A DNA stretch of 64,000 nt from Vibrio crassostreae (GTDB taxonomy: Bacteria; Pseudomonadota; Gammaproteobacteria; Enterobacterales; Vibrionaceae): the NCBI RefSeq assembly GCF_024347415.1, contig NZ_AP025476.1, positions 1,426,001 through 1,490,000 of the forward strand. Reading direction: 5' to 3'. Made by a program: the position numbers and the translations under genes. Below, one piece after another: positions 1 through 9,500 of this stretch (the stretch's first letter is position 1; every line of letters begins with the position of its first letter). The notes under the pieces were generated by a model. That model was not told the origin of the DNA. It searched no databases and saw nothing but the letters and a program-made list of their open reading frames with translations.

Positions 1-236
1 TACAAATGGTTGTCGATTGGAGCGCTCAAGGCGTGATTACTTCTGCTTATTTAAAACATCAAGAAATAGCACAAGAGAAACCAAACCAAAAAGCGATGAT
101 TAGGCCAATCTACTCAATGGCAATATTGGCTAAAAACGAAGCACAAGCACGCAAAGTTGCCAATCAGTTGAATGCAGTAAAGCTAGGCTTTGCTGAAGTC
201 ATGGTCAGTGAGCTGGGCTTTAAACTAGATCTATAG
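1..236 (+). CDS. C-terminal part of an unidentified protein (5' end outside window)
   Basis: The reading frame is open from the window edge and ends at a TAG at 234-236. A Met codon lies at position 6, but the codon before it is sense and no ribosome binding site can be seen, so this is most likely the tail of a longer gene. The visible residues are mixed hydrophilic with a helical stretch (AKNEAQARKVANQL) and no membrane segment. I do not recognise the family. About 220 bp without a gene follow before the ToxR-like regulator. Confidence 0.5.
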   Translation, partial: QMVVDWSAQGVITSAYLKHQEIAQEKPNQKAMIRPIYSMAILAKNEAQARKVANQLNAVKLGFAEVMVSELGFKLDL

Positions 237-457
237 AAAATAAGAATTATAAAAAATGAGAGACGTAGAAACGAGCGTTATAGATATCATTCGATGTAAC
301 TTCGTTTCCATAGGCCTGGTTAGTTGAACTAAGAGTTAGGCCTCGTACTAAGGTGAGTGAGTCTGCATGACTGACTCACCTTATCGTTGTTTTTCTTGTT
401 ACTTGCTGAACTTATATTTGGCTTAATTATTGGCTAAACTTATCACCATTCTTTTCT

Positions 458-1345
458 ATGTATGGTTTGGCATTAGCTCGACCAAACCAACACCTTTTTG
501 ATGACCTTTTTATTTATGAACACCTCGCCGAAATGAACGCCAGTAGCCCTGAAAAAATCATCTTAGACGCCTCGGGTATCGAGTTGGTTAACAACACACT
601 CATTGATTCGGAATCTGGTAAGCGGGTCACCTTATCCCCCTCAGAAGGCCTGATTCTTGAACATCTAGTTAAGAACAGCCCAAAAGCCGTTGGTCGAGAC
701 TTTTTACTTGAGCATTGCTGGCCGGGCAGGGTTGTGACGGGCAGTTCACTTAATGTCGCGGTGAAGAATCTTCGCACGGCATTAAATTCGTTTGAGTGTG
801 ATTGCAAAATCTTAACGGTGCAAAAGGAAGGGTACAGTTTTAGCCGACCTCAACAGCTCGGTGGTTACCTATTAACACCCACTTCAGCTATTCAAGTTGA
901 AGTGATTGACGAAACCTCTGCTTCAAAGAGCTCGAGTACTGAACGCGGCAACAATGAACATGAGCCTGTCTTAACGAAGCAACCGTACTCTTATAAACAA
1001 CGTCAGGTGCAGTACTTTATCGCGCGTCATCGCTCTCGTATCGCAGGAATATTAGTCAGCGCGTTTCTTCTTATGCTGTTTTATCAATTTGCTTTTTTTA
1101 TGGATAAGACCAGCTATCGCGGCATGGATGTTTATCACGACAGTTTGAATTTTGATCAAGAACTGTTAACCGAGCTGAATAGCGTGTCAGAACTCGGTGT
1201 TGATTCTCTCTACTTACATCGCATTGGCGTTGGATGTCAGAACATTCAAGCCGTTGCTTTGATAAACGGGCGTTGGAAAGAGATGAGCCATCAGTTTAAA
1301 TCGCTCTCATGTGATGAAGACGATGAGCGAGGACAATCGATATGA
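458..1345 (+). CDS. ToxR-like membrane-anchored winged-helix transcriptional regulator
   Basis: Residues about 45-135 form an OmpR/ToxR-type winged helix (Trans_reg_C), with the typical recognition-helix stretch GSSLNVAVKNLRTAL and a wing ending in VQKEGYSF. A linker rich in Ser, Thr and Glu follows, then one hydrophobic segment at about 194-213 (IAGILVSAFLLMLFYQFAFF), then a periplasmic tail of about 80 residues with two cysteines. This is the ToxR/CadC plan: cytoplasmic DNA binding, one membrane span and a periplasmic sensor. The stop codon overlaps the start of the next gene by 4 bp, and that gene is ToxS-like in size and topology. The start is uncertain: neither Met1 nor Met26 has a good ribosome binding site. 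Paralogue of ToxR rather than ToxR itself is my inference. Target genes are unknown. Confidence 0.75.
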   Translation: MYGLALARPNQHLFDDLFIYEHLAEMNASSPEKIILDASGIELVNNTLIDSESGKRVTLSPSEGLILEHLVKNSPKAVGRDFLLEHCWPGRVVTGSSLNVAVKNLRTALNSFECDCKILTVQKEGYSFSRPQQLGGYLLTPTSAIQVEVIDETSASKSSSTERGNNEHEPVLTKQPYSYKQRQVQYFIARHRSRIAGILVSAFLLMLFYQFAFFMDKTSYRGMDVYHDSLNFDQELLTELNSVSELGVDSLYLHRIGVGCQNIQAVALINGRWKEMSHQFKSLSCDEDDERGQSI

Positions 1346-1779
1346 ATCGTAAGTTCTGGATGCCCATCTTATTAACGTTTTTTGTGATTCTAAATGTAGG
1401 TTTAATCTCTGGGATCGTAACCAAAAGTACCTATAAATTCTCAGCAGAGTATCCAATGGTAGGTTGGGAAAAAATCTCACTGCGATTGGAAAATGGTCGA
1501 GTTAAAATGCAGTACATTGGATACGACATCGATGGGAATGTTGTTCAAACCAAGCAGATGTTTGGTGTGTTCTTACGTTGGGGGAATCACTACTACCTTT
1601 ACCAATTGGACCAAGACCAAGCCCAAGATAAACAGGTTTTCAATATCAAGCACTTATATATTCAACAAACACAAGGCAAGCGTAGCGTTTTGGTATCAAA
1701 TCAGCGCGGCCTTTATGTGACTAAAAAGGGCACGCCGTTAGAGCTCAAAGGCATCATGCATGGCGATCGATTACGCTAA
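1342..1779 (+). CDS. Small single-span membrane protein, ToxS-like partner
   Basis: The 145-aa product begins with a short basic N-terminus and a hydrophobic segment at about residues 6-25, followed by about 115 polar residues expected in the periplasm. Its ATG overlaps the TGA of the ToxR-like gene (ATGA), so the two are translationally coupled. In known Vibrio pairs such as ToxRS and TcpPH the small membrane partner stabilises the regulator's periplasmic domain. Order, overlap and topology all fit that role here. No sequence motif proves homology to ToxS, so the functional call rests on context. Confidence 0.6.
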   Translation: MNRKFWMPILLTFFVILNVGLISGIVTKSTYKFSAEYPMVGWEKISLRLENGRVKMQYIGYDIDGNVVQTKQMFGVFLRWGNHYYLYQLDQDQAQDKQVFNIKHLYIQQTQGKRSVLVSNQRGLYVTKKGTPLELKGIMHGDRLR

Positions 1780-1812
1780 TACAGAGGTTTAACGTGAGTA
1801 GAGATCGCTTGA

Positions 1813-2262
1813 TTAGCTTTTACCGAGGACGTTCAACTTAGTCTTGATAAAGTCACTGTGGTCAACGTAGAGCAGTTCTGCTGTTTTACGGATCACAGAG
1901 TCTTCGATAGGGTCAATTTCCCCGTCGGCGTGCGCCACTTCCCACATCGCTTTGATTAAATCGATTCTCACTGGTTGAGAAAGATCTCTAAGTTGAGATG
2001 TAAAGTCATACAGCGATACTGATTGCTCTACTTTCGGCTCTGCTTGCGCTAGCAGCACCTTCGCTTGTTCTTCATCTAAATCCAGCAAGCGTTGAAGAAG
2101 CTGTAGCTTAGCGACTCTTTCTGATTCATTGATCTGATGGTCGGCTCCCGCGACTTCACACAACAAACTCGCGATGGCGATGTTCGGTGATGTGCCTTGG
2201 TTTTTGCTTAGGTCCTGGCCTTCAATCAATTGTTTAAACATTGATGTGAGAGAATTGAACAT
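1813..2262 (-). CDS. TerB family (tellurite-resistance-like) protein
   Basis: A 149-aa all-helical cytoplasmic protein. The TerB-like signature is visible as two acidic repeats: SLLCEVAGADHQINESE near residue 35 and AMWEVAHADGEIDPIED near residue 105. In TerB these Asp/Glu-rich motifs bind metal. A good ribosome binding site (GGAG, 6 nt before ATG) supports the start. The gene converges on the ToxS-like gene and lies in the same direction as the PhoD-like gene upstream. No other ter genes are present, so the role is probably a general stress function rather than tellurite resistance. Confidence 0.8.
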   Translation of the reverse strand: MFNSLTSMFKQLIEGQDLSKNQGTSPNIAIASLLCEVAGADHQINESERVAKLQLLQRLLDLDEEQAKVLLAQAEPKVEQSVSLYDFTSQLRDLSQPVRIDLIKAMWEVAHADGEIDPIEDSVIRKTAELLYVDHSDFIKTKLNVLGKS

Positions 2263-2413
2263 AACGAGCTCCAGTTAAAATTTGTATCGGGTTCCGTAAC
2301 GCTGATAGCTAAAACTACAAGTATAACTATAACTATTGGGTCTACAGAGTGTGATCGCAAGCGTCTTTACTAAAAACTGACATTACGGATACGCGAGCGA
2401 TAAGGAGCACTTC

Positions 2414-4441
2414 CTAGTCCGGTTTTGGAAAGCGGGTGACCTTGCCATCGCCACTGAGTGTCGTGATCGATTGCGGTTTCCCATCGGTATCTAGCCTCAA
2501 TTCACCAATCGCACTGCGGTTTGAAAGGCGATAGAAGGTCTGATTGTCAGGGCTTCGCTTTTCGATCTTCAAGCGTTTACGCTTAGTGAAGTAGTTCAAA
2601 ATTGAGCGAGGGCTGTACAACAGACGGTCCCATACATCGCAGAATTTAAGCAGCGGAGCAGGGAACTGGTTTTTAATGCCACTACAGGTAATCTGATAGA
2701 TGTTCGGGCTGTTGCGACGATACCTAAGCTTGATGTCATAAGCAAAGGAGTAGTGAACATCGCCAGAAAGCACCACGAAGTTGGTCGGTGTTTTGGTATG
2801 GGTAAAGATGCTGATCAGCGTATTCGCACTGCCCGGGTGTGCCATCCAGTTTTCAGCGTCAATCACTAATGGCTTGCCGATTGTGGTCGCCATCTTTTGC
2901 AGTGTTTCAATAAACTTCACGCCAAACATCGGTGCAGCAGAAACGATCACCACTTTATCTTGATTCATTAACTGATGCTGAAACTCAATCAAGGCTTCCC
3001 AGTCCATTAAACCTGAAGGCTTATTCATGCGTGACTCTGAACGCCAACGGCGGGTTCGAGTATCTAACACAATGACTTTAGGTGAGGTATCTATTGTGTA
3101 ATGCCACTCTTCAAAGCGATTCAGCATCTCAATGAAGGCTTGATGCTTGTCTGGCTCGATGTTGCCAACAGAGTGAGTAGTCGCAGGATTACCGGCTTCA
3201 TTATGCGTTTGTTCAGTAATGCGCGGATGATCGACAAAAAGCTGTTTTGCTTGCTCGATGAACGCTTCGTCGAAGCTCTCAGGCTTGTTACCCCAACCCT
3301 GACACATCCAGTAGGCGGCAAGGCCATTACCAATCACTTGAGTGGCGAACTGATTTTGGTCGACGGCGTATTCCCAACCCACTGTAAGGTTCCAATCATC
3401 AGTAACATCGTGATCGTCGAAGATCATGTATGTTGGGATATGCGCGAACAGACGTTGTACTTGCGGTAAGCCAGCAATGAAATCATCGATGATGACGCTT
3501 TCATCACGCCACTGTTGCTGCTCTGCAGGTGTTAATTGACGACCAGCCTGCTTGAAATCATTTTCAATTAATCGCTCACGGTTGATGCATTGCCACAAGG
3601 TAGGAGACCAAACCAGCAGGTACATTGCGATGAATTCAGACAATGTGACCAAGTGGTTCTCACAATCAGTCGAGCTGAAGATAGGAATCCCGCGTTTAGG
3701 GAATAACTTATCGAGCAGCGAATCCGAAGTGTTGTGGTGTGGCAGTAGGTGATGGCGTTGATAGAGGTGATATTCACTCTCAAACAAGGCATTACTACTG
3801 TTGATTTGGTTAACCTGTGAATCGGTTGGTAACTCTTCACCAATCAGACCAAGCAGTTGAATCACTTGTTGAATAGCATCAAGCGTTGGGCCTGCCACAT
3901 GATCGGCGTAGATCTGATCGCCGCTCATCATCAGCATATCGGGTCTTTCTGCAACGGTTTGCTCGGCAATCTTGTTATCGGCTGCGACTAGGCTGTCTTT
4001 GCTTGGATGATGCGGGTTACGGCAAGATCCATGAAGAATGTAATCAGCCGAGGTCGATATCTTAAACTCAACGTGAGATTTGCCATTGTAAACAAGGTGA
4101 GGGGCGAGCTCTTTTAGTGAACCTGAGTCTGTGTGAATGTCATACTCAAGAAGCGTATTAGTCGGAAACTGACCTTGTAAGCGGATGAGTGTCACCCACG
4201 CATGTGTGCCGACTTGAATCGAATCATGCTCTTCAAGCGAAGAGGTATAAAACGGTTGGTCTTGCTCTACGTTGGACTGGCCGATTTCTTCAACGAGATC
4301 TGTTTCGTTAACATACAGCTCAGCCCTGCCTATGAGAGGCGAGCTGGTGGCTAACCAAATTACCACTTCAGTCGCGGTGGTTTTTCTTAAAATGGGTCCG
4401 GCGAGTAACAGGGGAAGAGATGATGTCGTAGAGGGTTTCAA
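2414..4441 (-). CDS. PhoD-like alkaline phosphatase/phosphodiesterase family protein
   Basis: A 675-aa metallophosphatase of the PhoD-like superfamily. Visible motifs in order: HGSCRNP near 136, MMSGDQIYADH near 170, FDDHDVTDDWN near 340, and VVLSGDVHYSFAYD near 560. These supply the Asp, Asn and His metal ligands. The first about 110 residues are a beta-rich N-terminal domain usual for PhoD proteins. There is no Tat or Sec signal peptide, so this member may act in the cytoplasm. The start is a TTG with AGG seven bases upstream. Substrate is unknown; phosphodiester or phosphoanhydride bonds are expected from the family. Confidence 0.85.
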   Translation of the reverse strand: MKPSTTSSLPLLLAGPILRKTTATEVVIWLATSSPLIGRAELYVNETDLVEEIGQSNVEQDQPFYTSSLEEHDSIQVGTHAWVTLIRLQGQFPTNTLLEYDIHTDSGSLKELAPHLVYNGKSHVEFKISTSADYILHGSCRNPHHPSKDSLVAADNKIAEQTVAERPDMLMMSGDQIYADHVAGPTLDAIQQVIQLLGLIGEELPTDSQVNQINSSNALFESEYHLYQRHHLLPHHNTSDSLLDKLFPKRGIPIFSSTDCENHLVTLSEFIAMYLLVWSPTLWQCINRERLIENDFKQAGRQLTPAEQQQWRDESVIIDDFIAGLPQVQRLFAHIPTYMIFDDHDVTDDWNLTVGWEYAVDQNQFATQVIGNGLAAYWMCQGWGNKPESFDEAFIEQAKQLFVDHPRITEQTHNEAGNPATTHSVGNIEPDKHQAFIEMLNRFEEWHYTIDTSPKVIVLDTRTRRWRSESRMNKPSGLMDWEALIEFQHQLMNQDKVVIVSAAPMFGVKFIETLQKMATTIGKPLVIDAENWMAHPGSANTLISIFTHTKTPTNFVVLSGDVHYSFAYDIKLRYRRNSPNIYQITCSGIKNQFPAPLLKFCDVWDRLLYSPRSILNYFTKRKRLKIEKRSPDNQTFYRLSNRSAIGELRLDTDGKPQSITTLSGDGKVTRFPKPD

Positions 4442-4489
4442 TACGGTACCTAAAATCGTTAGTGGCTAGTCGTCGTGGTGTTCTTTTGT

Positions 4490-5011
4490 TTAGAGCTTGT
4501 TCGTGTCTGGCTTTGTGGTTTCAAGCTTTGATGCTTCAAGTTCTACTGAGTCAAATTCTGTTGTTTTATTCTCTGCAATCTCAGGCTGGGTTGCTTCCAG
4601 CTCTGCCATTTCAGATTCAGTTGATTCAAGTATTTCGATAACTTCCGAGCTAGAAAGTTCATGGCCCATTAGAAATATTGCCAATAGAGCATCGGCTTTG
4701 GTCTTGGTATCGGAAGTGTCGTCTAAAACCTGCTCTAATTTTTCACGAATCATGGCGATTTCGTGTTCAACAAAACCACGGCCTTCGTCATCCCCTTGGT
4801 TTTCTTCAGGGGCGTTATCGAACTCCATAAACAGCAACTCACCGTCTAACTTTGTGTTAACCAGTCGCTCTGGCAACCATTCCTCACCCATAACGATATC
4901 TGGGTCGGAATCATTGGGTAAGTGGTCTATAATGTTTTGTAATTCTGAGACTTTCACAATACTTTCATTTAACCGAGAATATCCTACATTGTAACGGTCA
5001 ATGCCGAGCAA
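4490..5011 (-). CDS. Hypothetical acidic protein
   Basis: A 173-aa soluble, strongly acidic product. I do not recognise the family. Residues about 85-125 look helical (HEIAMIREKLEQVLDD, then DALLAIFLMGHELSSSEV). The last 45 residues are low-complexity, built of short Glu/Thr/Ser phrases such as ELEATQPEIAENKTTEF, like a disordered tail. The proposed start is TTG with poor spacing to an AGG, so the true start may lie further in. It sits 48 bp upstream of the PhoD-like gene in the same direction and may share its transcript. Confidence 0.55.
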   Translation of the reverse strand: MLGIDRYNVGYSRLNESIVKVSELQNIIDHLPNDSDPDIVMGEEWLPERLVNTKLDGELLFMEFDNAPEENQGDDEGRGFVEHEIAMIREKLEQVLDDTSDTKTKADALLAIFLMGHELSSSEVIEILESTESEMAELEATQPEIAENKTTEFDSVELEASKLETTKPDTNKL

Positions 5012-5092
5012 ACCTAAAAATAGTTAGCCATCACGGTTAATAAATGTCTATTCAGTAACACAATATTTATTACAAAGAGTAATTACATAAGA

Positions 5093-6406
5093 ATGAAGCT
5101 CAAATATTTACCGACTCTCACTTCATCGGGTGCGATTCTACTTGGTAGCGCGTTCCTAAGCACTAATGTGTGGGCCGCTGAAGAGCAAGAGTGGGGCATT
5201 GCAGCAATGTTCCGTACTGCTAGTATCCCTTATGACACGTCAGGTGGTGATAAGACCGTCAGCTCGTTTGTCCCAATGTTGTTCTTTAAAAACGACTATG
5301 TGTTCATTGACGGTACTGAAATGGGGGCTTACCTCTACCAAACAGATGACGAGAAATGGTCTTTTAATGCTATTTCTCGCATGCGGTTTATTGATATCCC
5401 AGCATCTGAGCAGAACGCGATTGAGGGTGATACAGCTGACTTCGGTGGGCAACTTGCGTACCAGTTGGACGAGCAGTGGGCTGTTGAAACAGAAATCATG
5501 AGTGACAGTGAGTTTAACCTCCACGGTAACTTGCGTGCTAAAGCGAAGTATGAAACAGGCGATTGGGAGTTCTACCCAAGTGCGACACTGCGTTATAAAA
5601 GTGCTGACTTCAACAGTGAGTATTACTCTGCAGCGAGTGAAAGCATTGGGGCTGGTGTTGACTTAAATGTCGGTGTTGAAGCGCGTTACCATGTAGTTTC
5701 AAACTTATACTTATTGGGTTCAACCAGTGTCACTCGATTGGACGATAACGCTTACGATTCGTCGATTGTCGAAGATCGTTATCAAGGTGAACTGTACCTT
5801 GGCTTTGGTTTCTTTAACGATAAAGAGAAAGCGCCGAAACCTAAGTTGAGCAATGCGCCGTATTTACGTGTCGCACATGGCTGGGCAACACCGTCGAATA
5901 TCGGCGACATCATGAAGTTCAACACAGAGAAAGACGAATACAACAACCAACTCACATCGTTCTTTTACGGTCACCCTTTAACGGATGAGATCTTTGGTTT
6001 CCCGTTGGATATCTATCTAACGCCGGGTATTGCGCATCACTGGAGTTCAGACGTTCAATCCAGTAGCACGGAATACATCATTGCAATTAAAGCGTACTAC
6101 ACCTTCAACTGGCCAACTCAGTGGCGATTCGGTGTCGCAGAGGGTATGTCTTATATAGATTCGATTACTTATATCGAAGGCTCTGAAATGGATCGTAAGG
6201 GCTACACGGCAAGCCACCTGTTAAACTACTTGGACTTCTCATTTGATGTGAACGTCGGTGACCTTATCGGTAAGAATGACCTCAACAATTTATGGTTTGG
6301 TTACTCATTACATCACCGCTCGGCGATCTTTGAAAATGCGTCCCAGTTTGGACGTATCAAAGGTGGCAGTAACTACAACACGGTTTACTTCCAATACGAG
6401 TTTTAA
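5093..6406 (+). CDS. MipA/OmpV-family outer-membrane protein with a PagL-like C-terminal part
   Basis: The 437-aa product starts with a Sec signal peptide (cleavage after about residue 28, VWAAEE) and ends in Phe after alternating aromatic residues (YFQYEF), the usual outer-membrane barrel end. Residues about 30-245 resemble MipA/OmpV, with a phrase near 50-65 (DTSGGDKTVSSFVPMLFF) typical of that family. Residues about 255-437 look like a second barrel, with LHHRSAIFENASQF near 405-419. Its His408-x-Ser410 resembles the His-Ser pair of the lipid A deacylase PagL, but I cannot place the catalytic Glu with confidence. OmpV-type proteins are usually near 250 residues, so this is a long, two-part member. 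Confidence 0.65.
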   Translation: MKLKYLPTLTSSGAILLGSAFLSTNVWAAEEQEWGIAAMFRTASIPYDTSGGDKTVSSFVPMLFFKNDYVFIDGTEMGAYLYQTDDEKWSFNAISRMRFIDIPASEQNAIEGDTADFGGQLAYQLDEQWAVETEIMSDSEFNLHGNLRAKAKYETGDWEFYPSATLRYKSADFNSEYYSAASESIGAGVDLNVGVEARYHVVSNLYLLGSTSVTRLDDNAYDSSIVEDRYQGELYLGFGFFNDKEKAPKPKLSNAPYLRVAHGWATPSNIGDIMKFNTEKDEYNNQLTSFFYGHPLTDEIFGFPLDIYLTPGIAHHWSSDVQSSSTEYIIAIKAYYTFNWPTQWRFGVAEGMSYIDSITYIEGSEMDRKGYTASHLLNYLDFSFDVNVGDLIGKNDLNNLWFGYSLHHRSAIFENASQFGRIKGGSNYNTVYFQYEF

Positions 6407-6491
6407 GGTTAGTTTTGAGCCGTAGTTTACTAAGTACGACTTACATTTGACCTCGCTTTCATAGCTCCTGCGAGTGTTAGTGAGATTAATC

Positions 6492-6536
6492 AGCCTGATA
6501 GCAAAAGGTTTTCCCTTTGCTGTCAGGCTTTTTTGT
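6492..6536 (+). terminator. Rho-independent terminator after the OmpV-like gene
   Basis: A 17-bp imperfect stem (AGCCTGATAGCAAAAGG against CCCTTTGCTGTCAGGCT) with a TTTT loop is followed by TTTTTTG. It separates the outer-membrane gene from hrpA. Confidence 0.8.
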
Positions 6537-6591
6537 TTGAGACTTGTGATATAATCGCGCGAGTTTAATAAGTATAAGAATAGGACACGCT

Positions 6592-9500
6592 TTGACTTCG
6601 TCTCCGGAAAAAGCAGATAACAACAAGAATGCAGCCCAATCGAGTTCCTCAAAGAACAACACTGCATCGAATAAGTCTGCTGAACAATCAAATGCCAAAA
6701 AAGCTGAACAATCAGCGACAAACAACAAATCATCTCAGAATAGTCCAGCCTCTCTTCGTAAAGCACTCAACGAATGCATGATGCGCGATCGCTTCCGTTT
6801 GAGTAAGCGAATTGCTGGTGCGAGTAAAATTAAGAACGAACAAGCTAAGCACGCTGTCTTTGATGAGATTGCGTTAGACATTGCTAAGTCAATGATGACG
6901 GCAACTCAGCGTGCTGCGCAAAAACCAACGATTGAATACCCAGAAATTCTCCCTGTTAGCCAAAAACGCGACGACATCGCGAAAGCCATTGCTGAAAACC
7001 AAGTGGTTATCGTGGCGGGTGAAACGGGTTCGGGTAAAACCACTCAGCTACCAAAAATCTGCTCTGAGCTTGGCCGTGGTCGCTTTGGCCTAATTGGTCA
7101 CACTCAGCCTCGTCGTCTTGCTGCGCGTTCGGTTGCGAACCGTATTGCTGAAGAGATGGAAACGCAGCTAGGTGAGTTTGTTGGTTATAAGGTTCGATTC
7201 AACGACCAGATTTCTGACAACACACAGATCAAATTGATGACCGACGGTATTCTACTGGCGGAGATTCAACACGACCGTTTTTTAAACCAGTACGACACCA
7301 TCATCATCGATGAAGCGCACGAACGTAGCCTGAACATCGATTTCATCATGGGTTACCTGAAAGAGTTGCTACCAAAGCGTCCTGATCTGAAAGTGATCAT
7401 CACGTCGGCAACCATCGATCCAGAGCGTTTCTCTAAACACTTCAATAATGCGCCAATCATTGAAGTGTCTGGCCGTACTTACCCAGTAGACACGCGTTAC
7501 CGCCCATTAGGTGGTGATGAAAGTGACTCAGATCGCGACCAAATTGAAGGCATCTTTGAAGCGGTTGATGAACTGTGTGATGAAGGGCTTGGCGATATCT
7601 TGATCTTCATGAACGGTGAGCGAGAGATTCGTGATACCGCAGATGCATTAAGTAAACGCAACCTTCGTGATACTGAGATTGTTCCGCTATACGCGCGTCT
7701 GTCCGCGGGAGAGCAGAACCGAATCTTCCAGTCTCACACGGGACGACGCATCGTTCTGGCAACCAACGTGGCAGAAACCTCATTAACCGTTCCGGGCATC
7801 AAGTATGTTATCGACCCGGGTACGGCGCGTATTAGCCGTTACAGCTACCGCACCAAAGTACAGCGCCTACCGATTGAGCCCGTGTCTCAAGCGAGCGCAA
7901 ACCAGCGTAAAGGTCGTTGTGGTCGTGTTGCGGAAGGTATCTGTATTCGTCTGTACTCTGAGGAAGATTTCGAGTCACGCCCAGAGTTCACGGATCCAGA
8001 GATCCTGCGTACTAACCTAGCGTCGGTTATCCTTCAGATGACAGCGCTTGGCCTAGGCGACATTCAAGCATTCCCATTTGTTGAAGCGCCAGATAAGCGC
8101 AACATTCAAGATGGTGTAAGGCTGCTTGAAGAGCTTGGTGCGATTGCGACTGTTGAACCGTCTGCGAACAAAAATAAGAATCAAGGCGACGATAAGAAGA
8201 AGCTCACGGCGATTGGTCGTAAGCTAGCGAAGTTGCCTATCGATCCGCGTCTAGCACGTATGGTCATCGAAGCGCCACGCAACCGCTGTCTACATGAAGT
8301 GATGGTTATTGCGTCTGCACTGTCGATTCAAGACCCGCGAGAGCGCCCGTCAGACAAACAACAATCGTCTGACGACAAGCACAAGCGCTTCTTCGATAAA
8401 GAGTCTGATTTCATCACGTTTGTGAACCTATGGGATTACATCAAGCAGCAGCAAAAAGCGCTGTCGAGTAACCAGTTCCGCAAACAGTGTAAGCAGGATT
8501 ACCTGAACTATTTACGTATTCGTGAATGGCAAGATGTGTACTTCCAAATTCACCAAGCGATGCGTGAATTGGATACCAAACTGAACACAGAACCGGGCAG
8601 TTACGATGGCATTCACATGTCACTGCTATCAGGTCTGCTTTCACACATCGGTATGAAAGACCAAGAGAAGAATGAATATCAAGGTGCTCGTAATGCGCGC
8701 TTCCATATCTTCCCTGCGTCTGGCCTATTTAAGAAACAGCCTAAGTGGATCATGTCTGCTGAGCTGGTGGAAACCTCAAAGCTTTGGGGTCGTGTTATCG
8801 CCAAGATTCAACCGGAATGGATTGAACCGCTAGCGAAACACCTGATTAAACGCAGCTACAGCGAACCACATTGGTCGAAGAAGCAAGCGGCGGTAATGGC
8901 ACACGAAAAAGTGATGCTTTACGGAATCCCGATTGTCCCTAAACGTCTTGTGAACTACGGAGCGATTGATGCAACTGTCAGCCGTGAGTTGTTTGTACGT
9001 AGTGCATTAGTAGAAGGTGAGTGGGAAACCAAACACACCTTCTTCAAGCAAAACCGCAAGCTACTGCAAGAAGTGGAAGAGCTTGAGCATAAATCGCGTC
9101 GTCGTGACATCTTGATCGACGATGATGAACTGTTCGATTTCTATGACCAGCGTGTTGGCGAAGAGGCAGTTTCAGGCCGTCACTTCGATACATGGTGGAA
9201 GAAGACCAGCCAGAAAACCCCTGAACTGCTGAACTTTGAAAAGTCGATGCTGTTCCGAGGTGATGCTAGCCACGTTACTGACTTGGATTACCCGAACTTT
9301 TGGCACCAAAACGGTATCAAGCTCAAGCTGAGTTACCAATTTGAGCCTGGCGATGACAACGATGGTGTAACGGTACACATTCCGCTGCCTATCTTGAACC
9401 AGATCGACCAGAACGGATTCGATTGGCAGATCCCAGGACTACGTCAGGAATTGGTGATTAGCCTAATCAAGTCATTACCTAAAACGCTACGCCGTAACTT

